From: Anaerolineales bacterium HSG25
GTDB lineage: Bacteria; Chloroflexota; Anaerolineae; 4572-78; J111
DNA length: 64,000 nucleotides
Reading direction: 5' to 3'
Assembly (NCBI GenBank): GCA_030377865.1
Contig: JAUCGA010000002.1
Location: forward strand, 1 to 64,000
Below, in pieces: positions 44,748-51,835 of the stretch. Under the pieces are notes generated by a model. That model ran no database searches. It had not been told where the DNA came from and saw only the letters and a program-made list of their open reading frames with translations. Each line of letters opens with the position of its first letter. The stretch's first letter is position 1. The translations under genes were made by a program, and so were the position numbers.

Positions 44748-45002
44748 ATCACCGAACGGGCCGTGTTCAAAAAAATATCGCTCGGTCTTTGGCTCACGAG
44801 TGATGTCTTTGAATAAGAACAGCCCGATAAGTACATTGACCGAAGCACAACCGATGCTCAACGGATGGCTGTTAAAACCGACTGTTTCTAAGGCCAAACC
44901 TGCCATAAACCCACCGATAGCCCACAAACTGGTCATTCCTAAAATAAGACCTACTACCCGTAGATAATCTTGAGAGGATGGTTTGTTAGGTTTGTTGGTC
45001 AT
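44637..45002 (-). CDS. Small membrane protein convergent with the DUF3267-like gene
   Basis: 121 residues, with membrane segments about 15-38, 47-65 and 92-113 (FPLLLLILGTSMWFWATLL). GAGGAG lies 9-10 bases before the ATG. Its 3' part overlaps the end of the zincin gene on the other strand. A shorter homologue occupies the same position beside the second zincin copy (45654-45797): both have a YL(R/K).V...L....LW..GG(F/Y)M segment and end W.A..LN.I.P. Function unknown; the conserved pairing suggests a working unit. Confidence 0.65.
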   Translation of the reverse strand: MTNKPNKPSSQDYLRVVGLILGMTSLWAIGGFMAGLALETVGFNSHPLSIGCASVNVLIGLFLFKDITREPKTERYFFEHGPFGDLQHPTVGCLWMFPLLLLILGTSMWFWATLLNAIFPE

Positions 45003-45052
45003 AAATCATCACACTCCTCTAAGTTGTTTCATCTTCGTCTAATCCGCTTAAT

Positions 45053-45200
45053 TCACCGAATCCACGTTCTTATCCTCAATTCGGTATAACAATCTGCCCG
45101 CCAGACTCCCCACCCGGCAACATGTACCACAAAAAAGAGCCACGCTCAGAGATGGGATTTAATTGGATGCCATCCGCTGATTCTAGTCCGTTAAGGGTTG
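45053..45200 (-). repeat. LNGLES repeat, copy 3
   Basis: Open frame on the minus strand: LNGLESADGIQLNPISERG, then SFLWYMLPGGESGGQIVIPN and a stop. The best-preserved copy. Also shares the following CGAATCCACGTTCTTATCC segment with copies 2 and 4. Confidence 0.65.
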
Positions 45201-45224
45201 CTATGCAGAATCGTCAAACCATGC

Positions 45225-45253
45225 TTGTCGGACTGAAATCGGCATGGTATGAT
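45225..45253 (+). promoter_or_regulatory. Promoter for a leaderless DUF3267-like gene, copy 2
   Basis: Identical to copy 1: TTGTCG (45225-45230), 17 bases, TATGAT (45248-45253), then the ATG at 45261, 7 bases on. Confidence 0.65.
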
Positions 45254-45260
45254 TCAAGCT

Positions 45261-45677
45261 ATGAATAATCAGCAAACCAAACCAAGCCAACAATCTTTCC
45301 TCTACAAACTCGGTGGCTACTACCTCATCCCGCATGAACTGCTCCATGTGCTGGCTTTCCGGATTATCGGCAAGCCATGTCGCTATGAGTGGGGTAATGA
45401 TTATGTTCGTCCGCTTGTCAAAGAGTCGAAACGAGAGCGACTGTTTGTTTCGCTATTTCCGTTTGTGACCATTATGGGATTGGGGTTAATTTTTGGCTTG
45501 ATGTGGATATCATCAGCATTTTTTATCAACATTCGGCCTGAACGGTATTTTATTGACGGCCCGACGTGGCATGTTGTCTTTCTAATTCTTTGTGCCTTGT
45601 TCATCTTTTATAGTGGCACCGCGCATGGAGACTTGTTTAGTAGCTATTATATTCTATTTGGGCAAGATGAGATTTAA
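45261..45677 (+). CDS. DUF3267-like membrane zincin peptidase, copy 2
   Basis: 138 residues. The first 20 residues are identical to copy 1 (MNNQQTKPSQQSFLYKLGGY), then IPHELLHVLAFRIIG carries HExxH. Two membrane segments (about 62-82 and 100-120), and the ending YILFGQDEI gives the natural C-terminus of the family. A tandem duplication of promoter plus gene relative to 44202-44747; the 5' 100 bases are nearly identical while the rest has diverged. It overlaps the tail of the minus-strand 45654-45797 gene. Confidence 0.78.
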   Translation: MNNQQTKPSQQSFLYKLGGYYLIPHELLHVLAFRIIGKPCRYEWGNDYVRPLVKESKRERLFVSLFPFVTIMGLGLIFGLMWISSAFFINIRPERYFIDGPTWHVVFLILCALFIFYSGTAHGDLFSSYYILFGQDEI

Positions 45678-45797
45678 GATAATCGCCCAAAGCCAAACTG
45701 TAGCCCCAACAATAAGCATATAACCACCAGCAAACCATAGGCCAGAATAAGCTAGAATCCGAGTGACTATTTTCAAGTACGGGTTTGTTTTTTTCAT
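45654..45797 (-). CDS. 47-residue membrane protein, short homologue of the 44637-45002 product
   Basis: AAGGAG stands about 9 bases before the ATG (45797). The peptide MKKTNPYLKIVTRILAYSG continues LWFAGGYMLIVGATVWLWAI and ends LNLILPK: two hydrophobic stretches. It aligns with the first and last segments of the 121-residue neighbour but lacks its middle part, so it is either a compact version or an internally deleted one. Convergent with, and overlapping by 24 bases, the second zincin gene. Confidence 0.55.
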   Translation of the reverse strand: MKKTNPYLKIVTRILAYSGLWFAGGYMLIVGATVWLWAIILNLILPK

Positions 45798-45861
45798 TGT
45801 TTTGTCTCTCCTTGTTAACTCATTCCTATTGTTTGGTAATAATCTGGCGATCAGGTTAATC

Positions 45862-46014
45862 TGCTTAATTCACCGAATCCACGTTCTTATCCTCAATTCG
45901 GTATAACAATCTGCCCACCAGACTCCCCACCCGGCGATATGCGCCATGAAAAAGAGCCACGCTCAGAGATAGGATTTAACTGGATGCCGTCGCTGATTCT
46001 AGCCCGTTAAGCGC
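45862..46014 (-). repeat. LNGLES repeat, copy 4
   Basis: Same repeat, with the one-base deletion of copy 2. Here it is fused to the 3' end of the effector-associated-domain-like gene: the last residues of that protein (ALNGLESATASS) come from the repeat after the frame change. Confidence 0.6.
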
Positions 46015-46218
46015 CCATGTCGTTAATGTTTCAAATAAATCATGTGTTTTGGCATGTTCAAGCATCCCATCTACAAAATTCAACTCAGTGTATTGAGCGA
46101 CATGTTGATAACATGGATGGAACGCGTCATCATCATAACAAAATATCAGCAACTCTTGCCGAGTAAACTCATTGTGCAATAACTCACGAATTTTATCAAG
46201 GTTGTATTTTTTTCGCAT
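45976..46218 (-). CDS. Effector-associated-domain-like small protein
   Basis: 80 residues. YNLDKIRELLHNEFTRQELL followed by IFCYDDDAFHPCYQHV and VDGMLEHAKTHDLFETLTTW matches, by eye, the pattern of effector-associated (EAD-type) helical adaptor domains: L..LL...F...EL..LC.D......V.......V..L.E.A....L...L. Such domains link to proteases, TIR or ATPase effectors in conflict systems. Here it stands alone. Its C-terminus comes from the LNGLES repeat in a shifted frame, so it is probably the stump of a longer gene. Confidence 0.5.
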   Translation of the reverse strand: MRKKYNLDKIRELLHNEFTRQELLIFCYDDDAFHPCYQHVAQYTELNFVDGMLEHAKTHDLFETLTTWALNGLESATASS

Positions 46219-46307
46219 TACTTTAACCTAATCGCAACGTTGTTCTCAACCCTATTTTATATCAGTTGGGGGAAAAAGAACAGCGAATTCGTTGTCCTCA
46301 ATCCAAG

Positions 46308-46520
46308 TCACTCAAGTTCCAACTGATCCCGCATCAACTGATCTGTAGATACCTCAAAAAAGGTCGCGATTTTTAGAACCATAGCAGTATTGGGAACTTT
46401 TTCACCCCGTTCCATCTTGCCAACAAAACTATACTGCACCCCAAGTAGGGGAGCCAGTTGCCTTAAAGTTAACCCTCGACGTTTACGTAAGGTACGCAGT
46501 TTTTCACCAAAATCATTCAT
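46308..46520 (-). CDS. XRE-family transcriptional regulator
   Basis: 70 residues from ATG 46520 (MNDFGEKLRTLRKRRGLTLR). Helix-turn-helix of the Cro/CI type: LTLRQLAPLLGVQYSFVGKME, then GEKVPNTAMVLKIATFFEVS. A longer frame starting at 46586 runs through the shared promoter and is rejected. It is divergent from the AT-hook gene; an operator between the two (46539-46558) suggests it represses that gene and itself. Confidence 0.82.
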   Translation of the reverse strand: MNDFGEKLRTLRKRRGLTLRQLAPLLGVQYSFVGKMERGEKVPNTAMVLKIATFFEVSTDQLMRDQLELE

Positions 46521-46535
46521 ACACAAAATCCAATA

Positions 46536-46564
46536 TTGACATACCAAACAAAGTATGTTATTAT
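46536..46564 (+). promoter_or_regulatory. Promoter and operator between the XRE and AT-hook genes
   Basis: Plus-strand promoter TTGACA (46536-46541), 17-base spacer, TATTAT (46559-46564). An inverted repeat ACATAC-N8-GTATGT (46539-46544 and 46553-46558) fills the spacer and overlaps the -35 box, an ideal repressor site. The ATG of the AT-hook gene is 54 bases on with AGGAGG before it. Confidence 0.7.
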
Positions 46565-46618
46565 TTTTGTGTCCCAAAAGGGACAATAAATTATTCTAAT
46601 CAAGGAGGCAACACCATC

Positions 46619-46909
46619 ATGGCAACTTATCCCATCAAAGAACTGCTCCACAAATGGGAGCAAGCCACCATCACCATTGAGATGGCAATTGGGCATATCG
46701 GGCAACACCTTAACCTGTTGTGGGAGGAGGTCACACAAATCAAGCAGAATCACATCAAGCTGACCAACGCCCATGCCGAGACGCAACGTCAACAAGCTCT
46801 GTTACGTTTTGAAGTCGAGCGCCTGCTCAAGCACAATGGACTATCACCCACACCACATGACGCGCCGCCCAAGCGCCCCCGCGGTCGGCCACCCAAAAAG
46901 AAAGGATGA
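46619..46909 (+). CDS. Small coiled-coil protein with a C-terminal AT-hook
   Basis: 96 residues. A helical region (IEMAIGHIGQHLNLLWEEV, then AETQRQQALLRFEVERLL) likely forms a coiled coil; the C-terminus KRPRGRPPKKKG is a textbook AT-hook (RGRP core) for minor-groove binding of AT-rich DNA. AGGAGG lies 13 bases before the ATG. Controlled by the divergent XRE operator. Followed by two hairpins and a terminator, so a single-gene unit. I infer a small nucleoid- or plasmid/phage-type DNA-binding role. Confidence 0.72.
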   Translation: MATYPIKELLHKWEQATITIEMAIGHIGQHLNLLWEEVTQIKQNHIKLTNAHAETQRQQALLRFEVERLLKHNGLSPTPHDAPPKRPRGRPPKKKG

Positions 46910-46978
46910 CGCACCACGCTTATACGGCGCGGTACGTCTAAAACCAAACAGGTCAGGCCTGTTGTGTCTCACCAAGCA

Positions 46979-47060
46979 TGATAGGGGAATCTGTGTTTAT
47001 CACAAATCACCCTATCAGAATCAAAAGAGCGTCCGACCAATTAGCCGGACGCTCTTTTGT
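46979..47060 (+). terminator. Hairpin and intrinsic terminator after the AT-hook gene
   Basis: GATAGGG...CCCTATC with an inner TGTG..CACA (46980-47016) is followed by AAAAGAGCGTCCG / CGGACGCTCTTTT (47023-47058), a clear terminator. Confidence 0.8.
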
Positions 47061-47067
47061 TTAACTC

Positions 47068-47152
47068 GTGCAGTTCATGGTGAGAATGGTTCAATCGTTA
47101 AGATTGAACCATTCTGGAGCGCGCAACTTATTTAGGCCATTCCATTCCTAAC
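47068..47152. repeat. Dispersed repeat GTGCAGTTCATGGTGAGAATGG, copy 2
   Basis: Near-identical to 11528-11612, with the hairpin GGTTCAATCGTTAAGATTGAACC and the ending CTGGAGCGCGCAACTTATT. Confidence 0.75.
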
Positions 47153-47174
47153 CAGCCTGTCGGGTAACAAGCGC

Positions 47175-48254
47175 TCACTTGCTAATAATACCTCCCCCGA
47201 TAACCTGTTCGTCTTGAAAAAATGTAACAGCCTGACCGGGGGTGATGTCTCGTAGTGGTTTAGAGAAGGCAACATGGGCGCGTCGATCGGGTAGACAGGT
47301 CAAAATTGCCTCAGATTCATTCGACTTATACCGAATTTTGGCAGTGACAGGAAGCGAGCCTACGGGAGCTTCACCACTAATATAGTTAACCTCATGAGCA
47401 TGTAACTCCGACTGTCCTAACTCTTCTGCTGGACCGACCGTGAGATTGTTGCTGGCGGGATCCATATCAAGAACATACATCTTTTCGGCAGAGTGAATAC
47501 CCAACCCCTTGCGCTGACCAATCGTATAAAAAGCCAAGCCCTTGTGTTGACCGAGTACCTCGCCACGACTATTAATGATGTTGCCCTGTTGCATTGTTTG
47601 CGGAGCTTGTCGTTGCAAAAAATCTCGATAATCACCCTCACCTAAAAAACATAAATCCTGACTATCAGGCCGATTAAAGACAGGAAGATTCTTATCTTTG
47701 GCAATTTGGCGAATCCGAGTTTTGCTATAGTGCCCCACCGGAAACTTGACGTGAGCCAATCGCTTTTGGGTTAAGGTATACAATACATAGCTTTGGTCTT
47801 TACTATGATCAATCCCCTTAAGCAGTTGGTAGCGCCCCTGTTCATCTTGACCGATGCGGACATAATGACCCGTAGCTAGATAATCCCCCAAGCTCAAAGC
47901 CTCTTTGAGCAGGCGATTAAAGCGAATCTCCCGATTGCACATCACACATGGATTCGGGGTCACACCTTGAGCATACCCCTCAATAAAATACTCAACAACT
48001 GTCTGGCGGAACGTCTCTTTATAGTCTCGCACATAAAATGGAATTCCTAGGGTGTTGGCTACACGGCGGGCATCACATACCGCATCTGGTGTACAGCACC
48101 GATTGGACGAGCCACCTGCCTCAGCCCATAACCGTAGCATTAGTCCCACCACATTATATCCTTCTTCTAATAATAAAGCCGCGGCCACCGAGCTATCAAC
48201 CCCACCACTCATAGCCACCACCACAGTTTTTTCAGCGTTCTTGTTTATGGTCAT
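47175..48254 (-). CDS. mnmA: tRNA-specific 2-thiouridylase MnmA
   Basis: Installs the 2-thio group at U34 of Lys, Glu and Gln tRNAs. 359 residues. PP-loop AMSGGVDSSVAAALL for ATP, first catalytic Cys in TPNPCVMCNREIRF, second in DSQDLCFLGEGDYRDF, with GHYVRI and FYTIGQRKGLGI typical of the family. The N-terminus carries about ten extra residues. Monocistronic; the spacer upstream holds a MITE. Confidence 0.96.
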   Translation of the reverse strand: MTINKNAEKTVVVAMSGGVDSSVAAALLLEEGYNVVGLMLRLWAEAGGSSNRCCTPDAVCDARRVANTLGIPFYVRDYKETFRQTVVEYFIEGYAQGVTPNPCVMCNREIRFNRLLKEALSLGDYLATGHYVRIGQDEQGRYQLLKGIDHSKDQSYVLYTLTQKRLAHVKFPVGHYSKTRIRQIAKDKNLPVFNRPDSQDLCFLGEGDYRDFLQRQAPQTMQQGNIINSRGEVLGQHKGLAFYTIGQRKGLGIHSAEKMYVLDMDPASNNLTVGPAEELGQSELHAHEVNYISGEAPVGSLPVTAKIRYKSNESEAILTCLPDRRAHVAFSKPLRDITPGQAVTFFQDEQVIGGGIISK

Positions 48255-48338
48255 CCTAACCTCATCGACAATTTTCTGTTATCTTAAAACAAGAAGTATA
48301 AAATCGCTTGGGTGATGTGTCAAACCATTTTCATCAAA

Positions 48339-48510
48339 AGAGTTGTTCGGGAATAAAGGAGTGCAAAAGCATCTTGCTTTTGCCAGAGGTAAACATGCAA
48401 AAGCATCTTGCTTTTGCCAGAGGTAAACATGCAAAAGCAAGATGCTTTTGCACTCCATGCACCTCGATTTTGAGTTTTTATGAGATAAGTAGTTATTCCC
48501 GAACAGGTCT
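48339..48510. mobile_element. MITE-like element, GTTGTTCGG family, copy 2 with expanded interior
   Basis: Ends AGAGTTGTTCGGGAATAA and TTATTCCCGAACAggTCT. The inside holds two tandem 35-base units (GCAAAAGCATCTTGCTTTTG then CCAGAGGTAAACAT) and a third, inverted arm ending GCTTTTGCACTCC. Same family as 6185-6318. It lies between mnmA and the response regulator. Confidence 0.72.
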
Positions 48511-48612
48511 AAAATAACTACACATCCGATCGGGTAAAATTTGACCAATTATCTTGTTTCATAGTATCATGTTCGAGTTAATTTGGTAATCAAATAAAAT
48601 TAAGGATGGATA

Positions 48613-49296
48613 ATGATGGAACAAACGGTATTGATTGTTGAGGATGAAGAACGGATAGCCCATTGGATACAAGCCTATTTTGAAAAAGAGGGATACAATG
48701 CGATTGTGGCTCAAGACGGAGATACCGGCTTGCATTTGGCTCGAACCAAATACCCAGATTTGGTGATTTTGGACCTGATGTTACCGGGCATGGATGGTAC
48801 AGAACTATGTAAGGAACTCCGGCATGAATCGGATGTGCCGATTATCATGGTCACTGCTCGTAGTGAGGAAGCCGACCGTATTACTGGCTTAGAGCTAGGA
48901 GCCGATGATTATATCGTCAAACCGTTCAGCCCCGGTGAGTTGGTGGCGAGAGCCAAAGCGGTCTTGCGTCGAGTTGAGGGGAATGTTCGTCAAGCCAAAA
49001 CATTACAAGGTGGAAACATCGAACTAAATTTGACTGACCACACCTGCTCAGTTGACGGCAAACTGGTCAAGCTGAGCAAGATACAATTTGCCCTATTAGA
49101 GGTCTTAATGCGTAATCTGGGTCGAGCCATGACCCGAGAGCAACTGCTCGATAGCGCATTTTCTGATGATCTTGATGTGCTTGACCGGACAATTGATGTC
49201 CATATTCGTCGTTTGCGCCGTCAAGTTGAGGCTGACCCAGCCAATCCGCGTTATATTGTCACCGTTTTTGGGATTGGATATAAATTTGCAACCTAA
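48613..49296 (+). CDS. OmpR-family response regulator
   Basis: 227 residues. Receiver domain 1-120 with acidic pair VEDEE, phospho-acceptor Asp54 (VILDLMLPGMDG), Thr in IIMVTARS and Lys in YIVKPFSPGE. Winged-helix DNA-binding domain at the C-terminus (HIRRLRRQVE, then YIVTVFGIGYKF). The ATG at 48616 is an equally good start. The histidine kinase at 49458 is the evident partner, although a fold-back repeat separates them. Confidence 0.92.
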   Translation: MMEQTVLIVEDEERIAHWIQAYFEKEGYNAIVAQDGDTGLHLARTKYPDLVILDLMLPGMDGTELCKELRHESDVPIIMVTARSEEADRITGLELGADDYIVKPFSPGELVARAKAVLRRVEGNVRQAKTLQGGNIELNLTDHTCSVDGKLVKLSKIQFALLEVLMRNLGRAMTREQLLDSAFSDDLDVLDRTIDVHIRRLRRQVEADPANPRYIVTVFGIGYKFAT

Positions 49297-49306
49297 AGGA
49301 ATCTCA

Positions 49307-49443
49307 GTACCCGACATATTGATTAAATAAAGATTTTTTCGACAGGATTAACAAGATTGACAGGATTTTTTGCCTTTAATCTTGTTAATCCTGTCAGATA
49401 TTTTTTGTGTTTAGTTGAGGCTAAAAACCTTGTCGGGTAACAA
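49307..49443. mobile_element. TACCCGACA-ended fold-back element between regulator and kinase
   Basis: GTACCCGACA at the left and TGTCGGGTAAC at the right flank GACAGGATTAACAAGATTGACAGGATT and its inverted partner. 137 bases, starting 10 bases after the regulator stop. Fits the family at 24564; left ends also appear at 6064 and 53320. Confidence 0.6.
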
Positions 49444-49457
49444 GAAGGAATAAACCA

Positions 49458-51464
49458 TTGTCATTTCGCTGGCGTTTAATCTTGTCATTTGCTTTTGTAA
49501 TACTATTTAACACCCTTTTAAGTAGCGCATTAACTTTGCTGGCTACCACCGCTGGGGTTGATGTGTTGGTGACGGATCAAAATCGTACCCAAGCAACCTC
49601 TCTCGCCCCCCTGCTAGAGATGAGCTATTTGTATCATGGAAACTGGAGAGGGTTAGATTATACCCCACCCAAACAGACGGATTCTCCGACCCCCGTTGTC
49701 TTGCCATTGTTGTGGGAAGGAGAGTTTGATCGCTGGGAAATTGTAGCCCAAACACTTGATCTGAACCATCATCAACTGTATGAGAAATATTATCAGACTG
49801 GTAGTATCGCTGGTGTGGCAAAAGAACTTAATATAGACCCAAATCTGGTCGTGCATGATTTGATTCAAGCCGAGCGGAAGTTGGTTGGTCAAGCTGTTAC
49901 CGCAGACAAAATTACTCAACGACAAGCGGATGAACTACTTGGCCGTTTAGCCAGTAAAGAAACCGATTTTGTTATGAACCGGAGTCATGTCTTTGCTTAC
50001 GAGGAGTGGGTATCGGTGGTTGCCGAAACCCTAGTATTCGATCCCGATGATTTAGCCGTGGCCTATGGAGCGGGTGATTCTTGGGTCAAAGTGGTGGTTG
50101 ATAACCATGTTGCCCCTGAAACCGTGGTTGAAGCGATTATCGAATTTGAGGAACAACGAGCCTCTGAATTAGACATTACGTTAGATGATGAAACGAGTAA
50201 AGAGTTGGCAGAAGCGGTTAATGCTTGGATATTTAGTCAATTTCCGTCGGCTTATCAAGCAATGGCCAAACGGGACGGCGAGGCACTTAGCTGGATAAAC
50301 GTCGGTGACAACTGGCTTTTGAATACAATTTTAACCCGACAAGGGCGTTATCTTCTTGTGGGCTTAAATCGGCAGGTACTCTACGATACCGAACATCGGC
50401 AAGTGGGGGCTAGATTAACAACCGAAGCGGTTAATAAAGGGGTGCCATTGATGGATTACACGAAGAATCCACCCAAAAAAATTGGAACGTTGATCGCTAC
50501 CTCGACCTCAGGGTTTTACCAAATTCGCCCACAAGCATTTTTAAGCCGCTTATGGAATGCCGTACTTATCAGTAGCATTGTTTCTATGTTTGTAGCTATG
50601 ATGACTGGCTGGCTTTTAATTAAGCGTTTGGTTGCCCCCGTACAAGCCTTGACCAGCGCCGCTCGTAGTTTAGCGAGTGGTGAGACTGCTACCCCGTTAC
50701 CAGTACGCTTTAACGATGAGTTTGGCGAGATGAGCCGAGCCTTTAACCAGATGGCTGTTTCGTTAGAGAGCCAACAGACGTTACGAAATCGTCTGGTCAA
50801 CGATGTGGCACATGACTTAAAAACGCCTTTAAGTATCATTCAGCTTGAGTTAGAAGCGGCTGGAGATGGCATGCAAAGTTATGCCGAGGCTGGAGACAGG
50901 GTTCAACAAGAGGCGCGGTTGTTACAGAATTTGGTGGGCGATTTAAGCTGGTTGGCTCAAAGCGATGAGGGGTTACTACAACTAAATTCTGAGCCAACCA
51001 ATCTGGTGGAGCTTACCGAACGGGCTGTTGACCGCTGGCAATCTAGGGCGAGGCAAATCCATGTTGAAATACAATTTATGCCACCAGCAGAGACACTTCC
51101 TGAGATTAATGCTGACCCTAGACGGTTGCGACAAGTTCTGGGAAATCTACTATCTAACGCGTTGCAGTACACGCCAGAGGGAGGGCAAATAAAAATCACC
51201 ATCATTAAAGAAGATAATCCCAAGAATAAGGTGACCAGTTTGGTAACGACGGTTAGTAATACTGGGCCGCCTATTGATGCCGATGATTTGCCGCATCTGT
51301 TTGAACGATTTTATCGAACTGATAAGTCTCGTAATAAACGAACCGGTGGTCGAGGGTTAGGGTTATCAATTGTTCAACAGATTGTCGTTTTGCATGGTGG
51401 AGAGGTATGGGCAGACAGTAAACCCGGCGAGTTGACTTGTTTTGTCTATCGCTTGCCGGTTTAG
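49458..51464 (+). CDS. Membrane sensor histidine kinase with duplicated helical sensor module
   Basis: 668 residues from a TTG start preceded by AGAAGGA. Membrane segment about 7-30, a large extracytoplasmic domain, second membrane segment about 370-392, HAMP, HisKA with H450 in DVAHDLKTPLS and HATPase (NLLSNALQYTPEGG, GRGLGLSI). The sensor region contains two similar helical modules (about 93-164 and 183-257) with an A..L.L....L...Y..G.S...V....V.P..V...I...E pattern, the first followed by TADKITQRQADELLGRL, which resembles the G-K-ITQ-QAD modules of cell-surface proteins. Pairs with the regulator at 48613. Confidence 0.9.
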   Translation: MSFRWRLILSFAFVILFNTLLSSALTLLATTAGVDVLVTDQNRTQATSLAPLLEMSYLYHGNWRGLDYTPPKQTDSPTPVVLPLLWEGEFDRWEIVAQTLDLNHHQLYEKYYQTGSIAGVAKELNIDPNLVVHDLIQAERKLVGQAVTADKITQRQADELLGRLASKETDFVMNRSHVFAYEEWVSVVAETLVFDPDDLAVAYGAGDSWVKVVVDNHVAPETVVEAIIEFEEQRASELDITLDDETSKELAEAVNAWIFSQFPSAYQAMAKRDGEALSWINVGDNWLLNTILTRQGRYLLVGLNRQVLYDTEHRQVGARLTTEAVNKGVPLMDYTKNPPKKIGTLIATSTSGFYQIRPQAFLSRLWNAVLISSIVSMFVAMMTGWLLIKRLVAPVQALTSAARSLASGETATPLPVRFNDEFGEMSRAFNQMAVSLESQQTLRNRLVNDVAHDLKTPLSIIQLELEAAGDGMQSYAEAGDRVQQEARLLQNLVGDLSWLAQSDEGLLQLNSEPTNLVELTERAVDRWQSRARQIHVEIQFMPPAETLPEINADPRRLRQVLGNLLSNALQYTPEGGQIKITIIKEDNPKNKVTSLVTTVSNTGPPIDADDLPHLFERFYRTDKSRNKRTGGRGLGLSIVQQIVVLHGGEVWADSKPGELTCFVYRLPV

Positions 51465-51470
51465 GTTAGG

Positions 51471-51750
51471 GCTGTTCAGTTCTCCATGTTTCCATGATGG
51501 TAACGGGTGTGTACCCGTTACCCATAACAGGCAGGTATATACTCGCCAAATACCCGTTGCGATTACATAAAAAGAACAGGATTCGCAGGATGACACTGAT
51601 TAGAATCGAGTAAATCAGTGTCATCCTGTGAATCCTGTTCTCAACATCCTTGCTGATACTTTCCATGATGGTAACGGGGGTGTACCCGTTACCCATAACA
51701 AGCGGGTATATACCCGCCAAATACCCGTTGCGATTACATAATCGCAACGA
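51471..51750. repeat. Composite repeat cluster after the histidine kinase
   Basis: Left end GGGCTGTTCAGTTCTCCATG of the 13611-type element (51472-51491), a GGTAACGGGTGTGTACCC repeat (51494-51570), a TGACACTGATT inverted repeat (51575-51640, relative of 9481) and a second GGTAACGGGG-type repeat (51663-51750). Short minus-strand frames over it are not believed. Confidence 0.65.
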
Positions 51751-51780
51751 TCAGGAATTTTTCCACGTGCTTACGCCAGA

Positions 51781-51813
51781 AAGGTTCAATCTTAAAGATT
51801 GAACCTTTCTAAG
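51781..51813. terminator. Hairpin GAAAGGTTCAATC/GATTGAACCTTTC
   Basis: A perfect 13-base stem with a short loop, between the histidine kinase and the pentapeptide gene; it may terminate either. Shares its core with the repeats at 11528 and 47068. Confidence 0.5.
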
Positions 51814-51835
51814 TTAGGTGTTGCTTCCATGATTG

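Noticed and set aside
46773-47135. 120-codon plus-strand frame
   Set aside because: Out of frame with the AT-hook gene and runs through its terminator and a dispersed repeat.
51466-51747. Two minus-strand frames with NRNGYLA..IYPLVMGNGYTPV
   Set aside because: These translate the GGTAACGGG repeat; the similarity between them reflects the DNA repeat, not a protein family.
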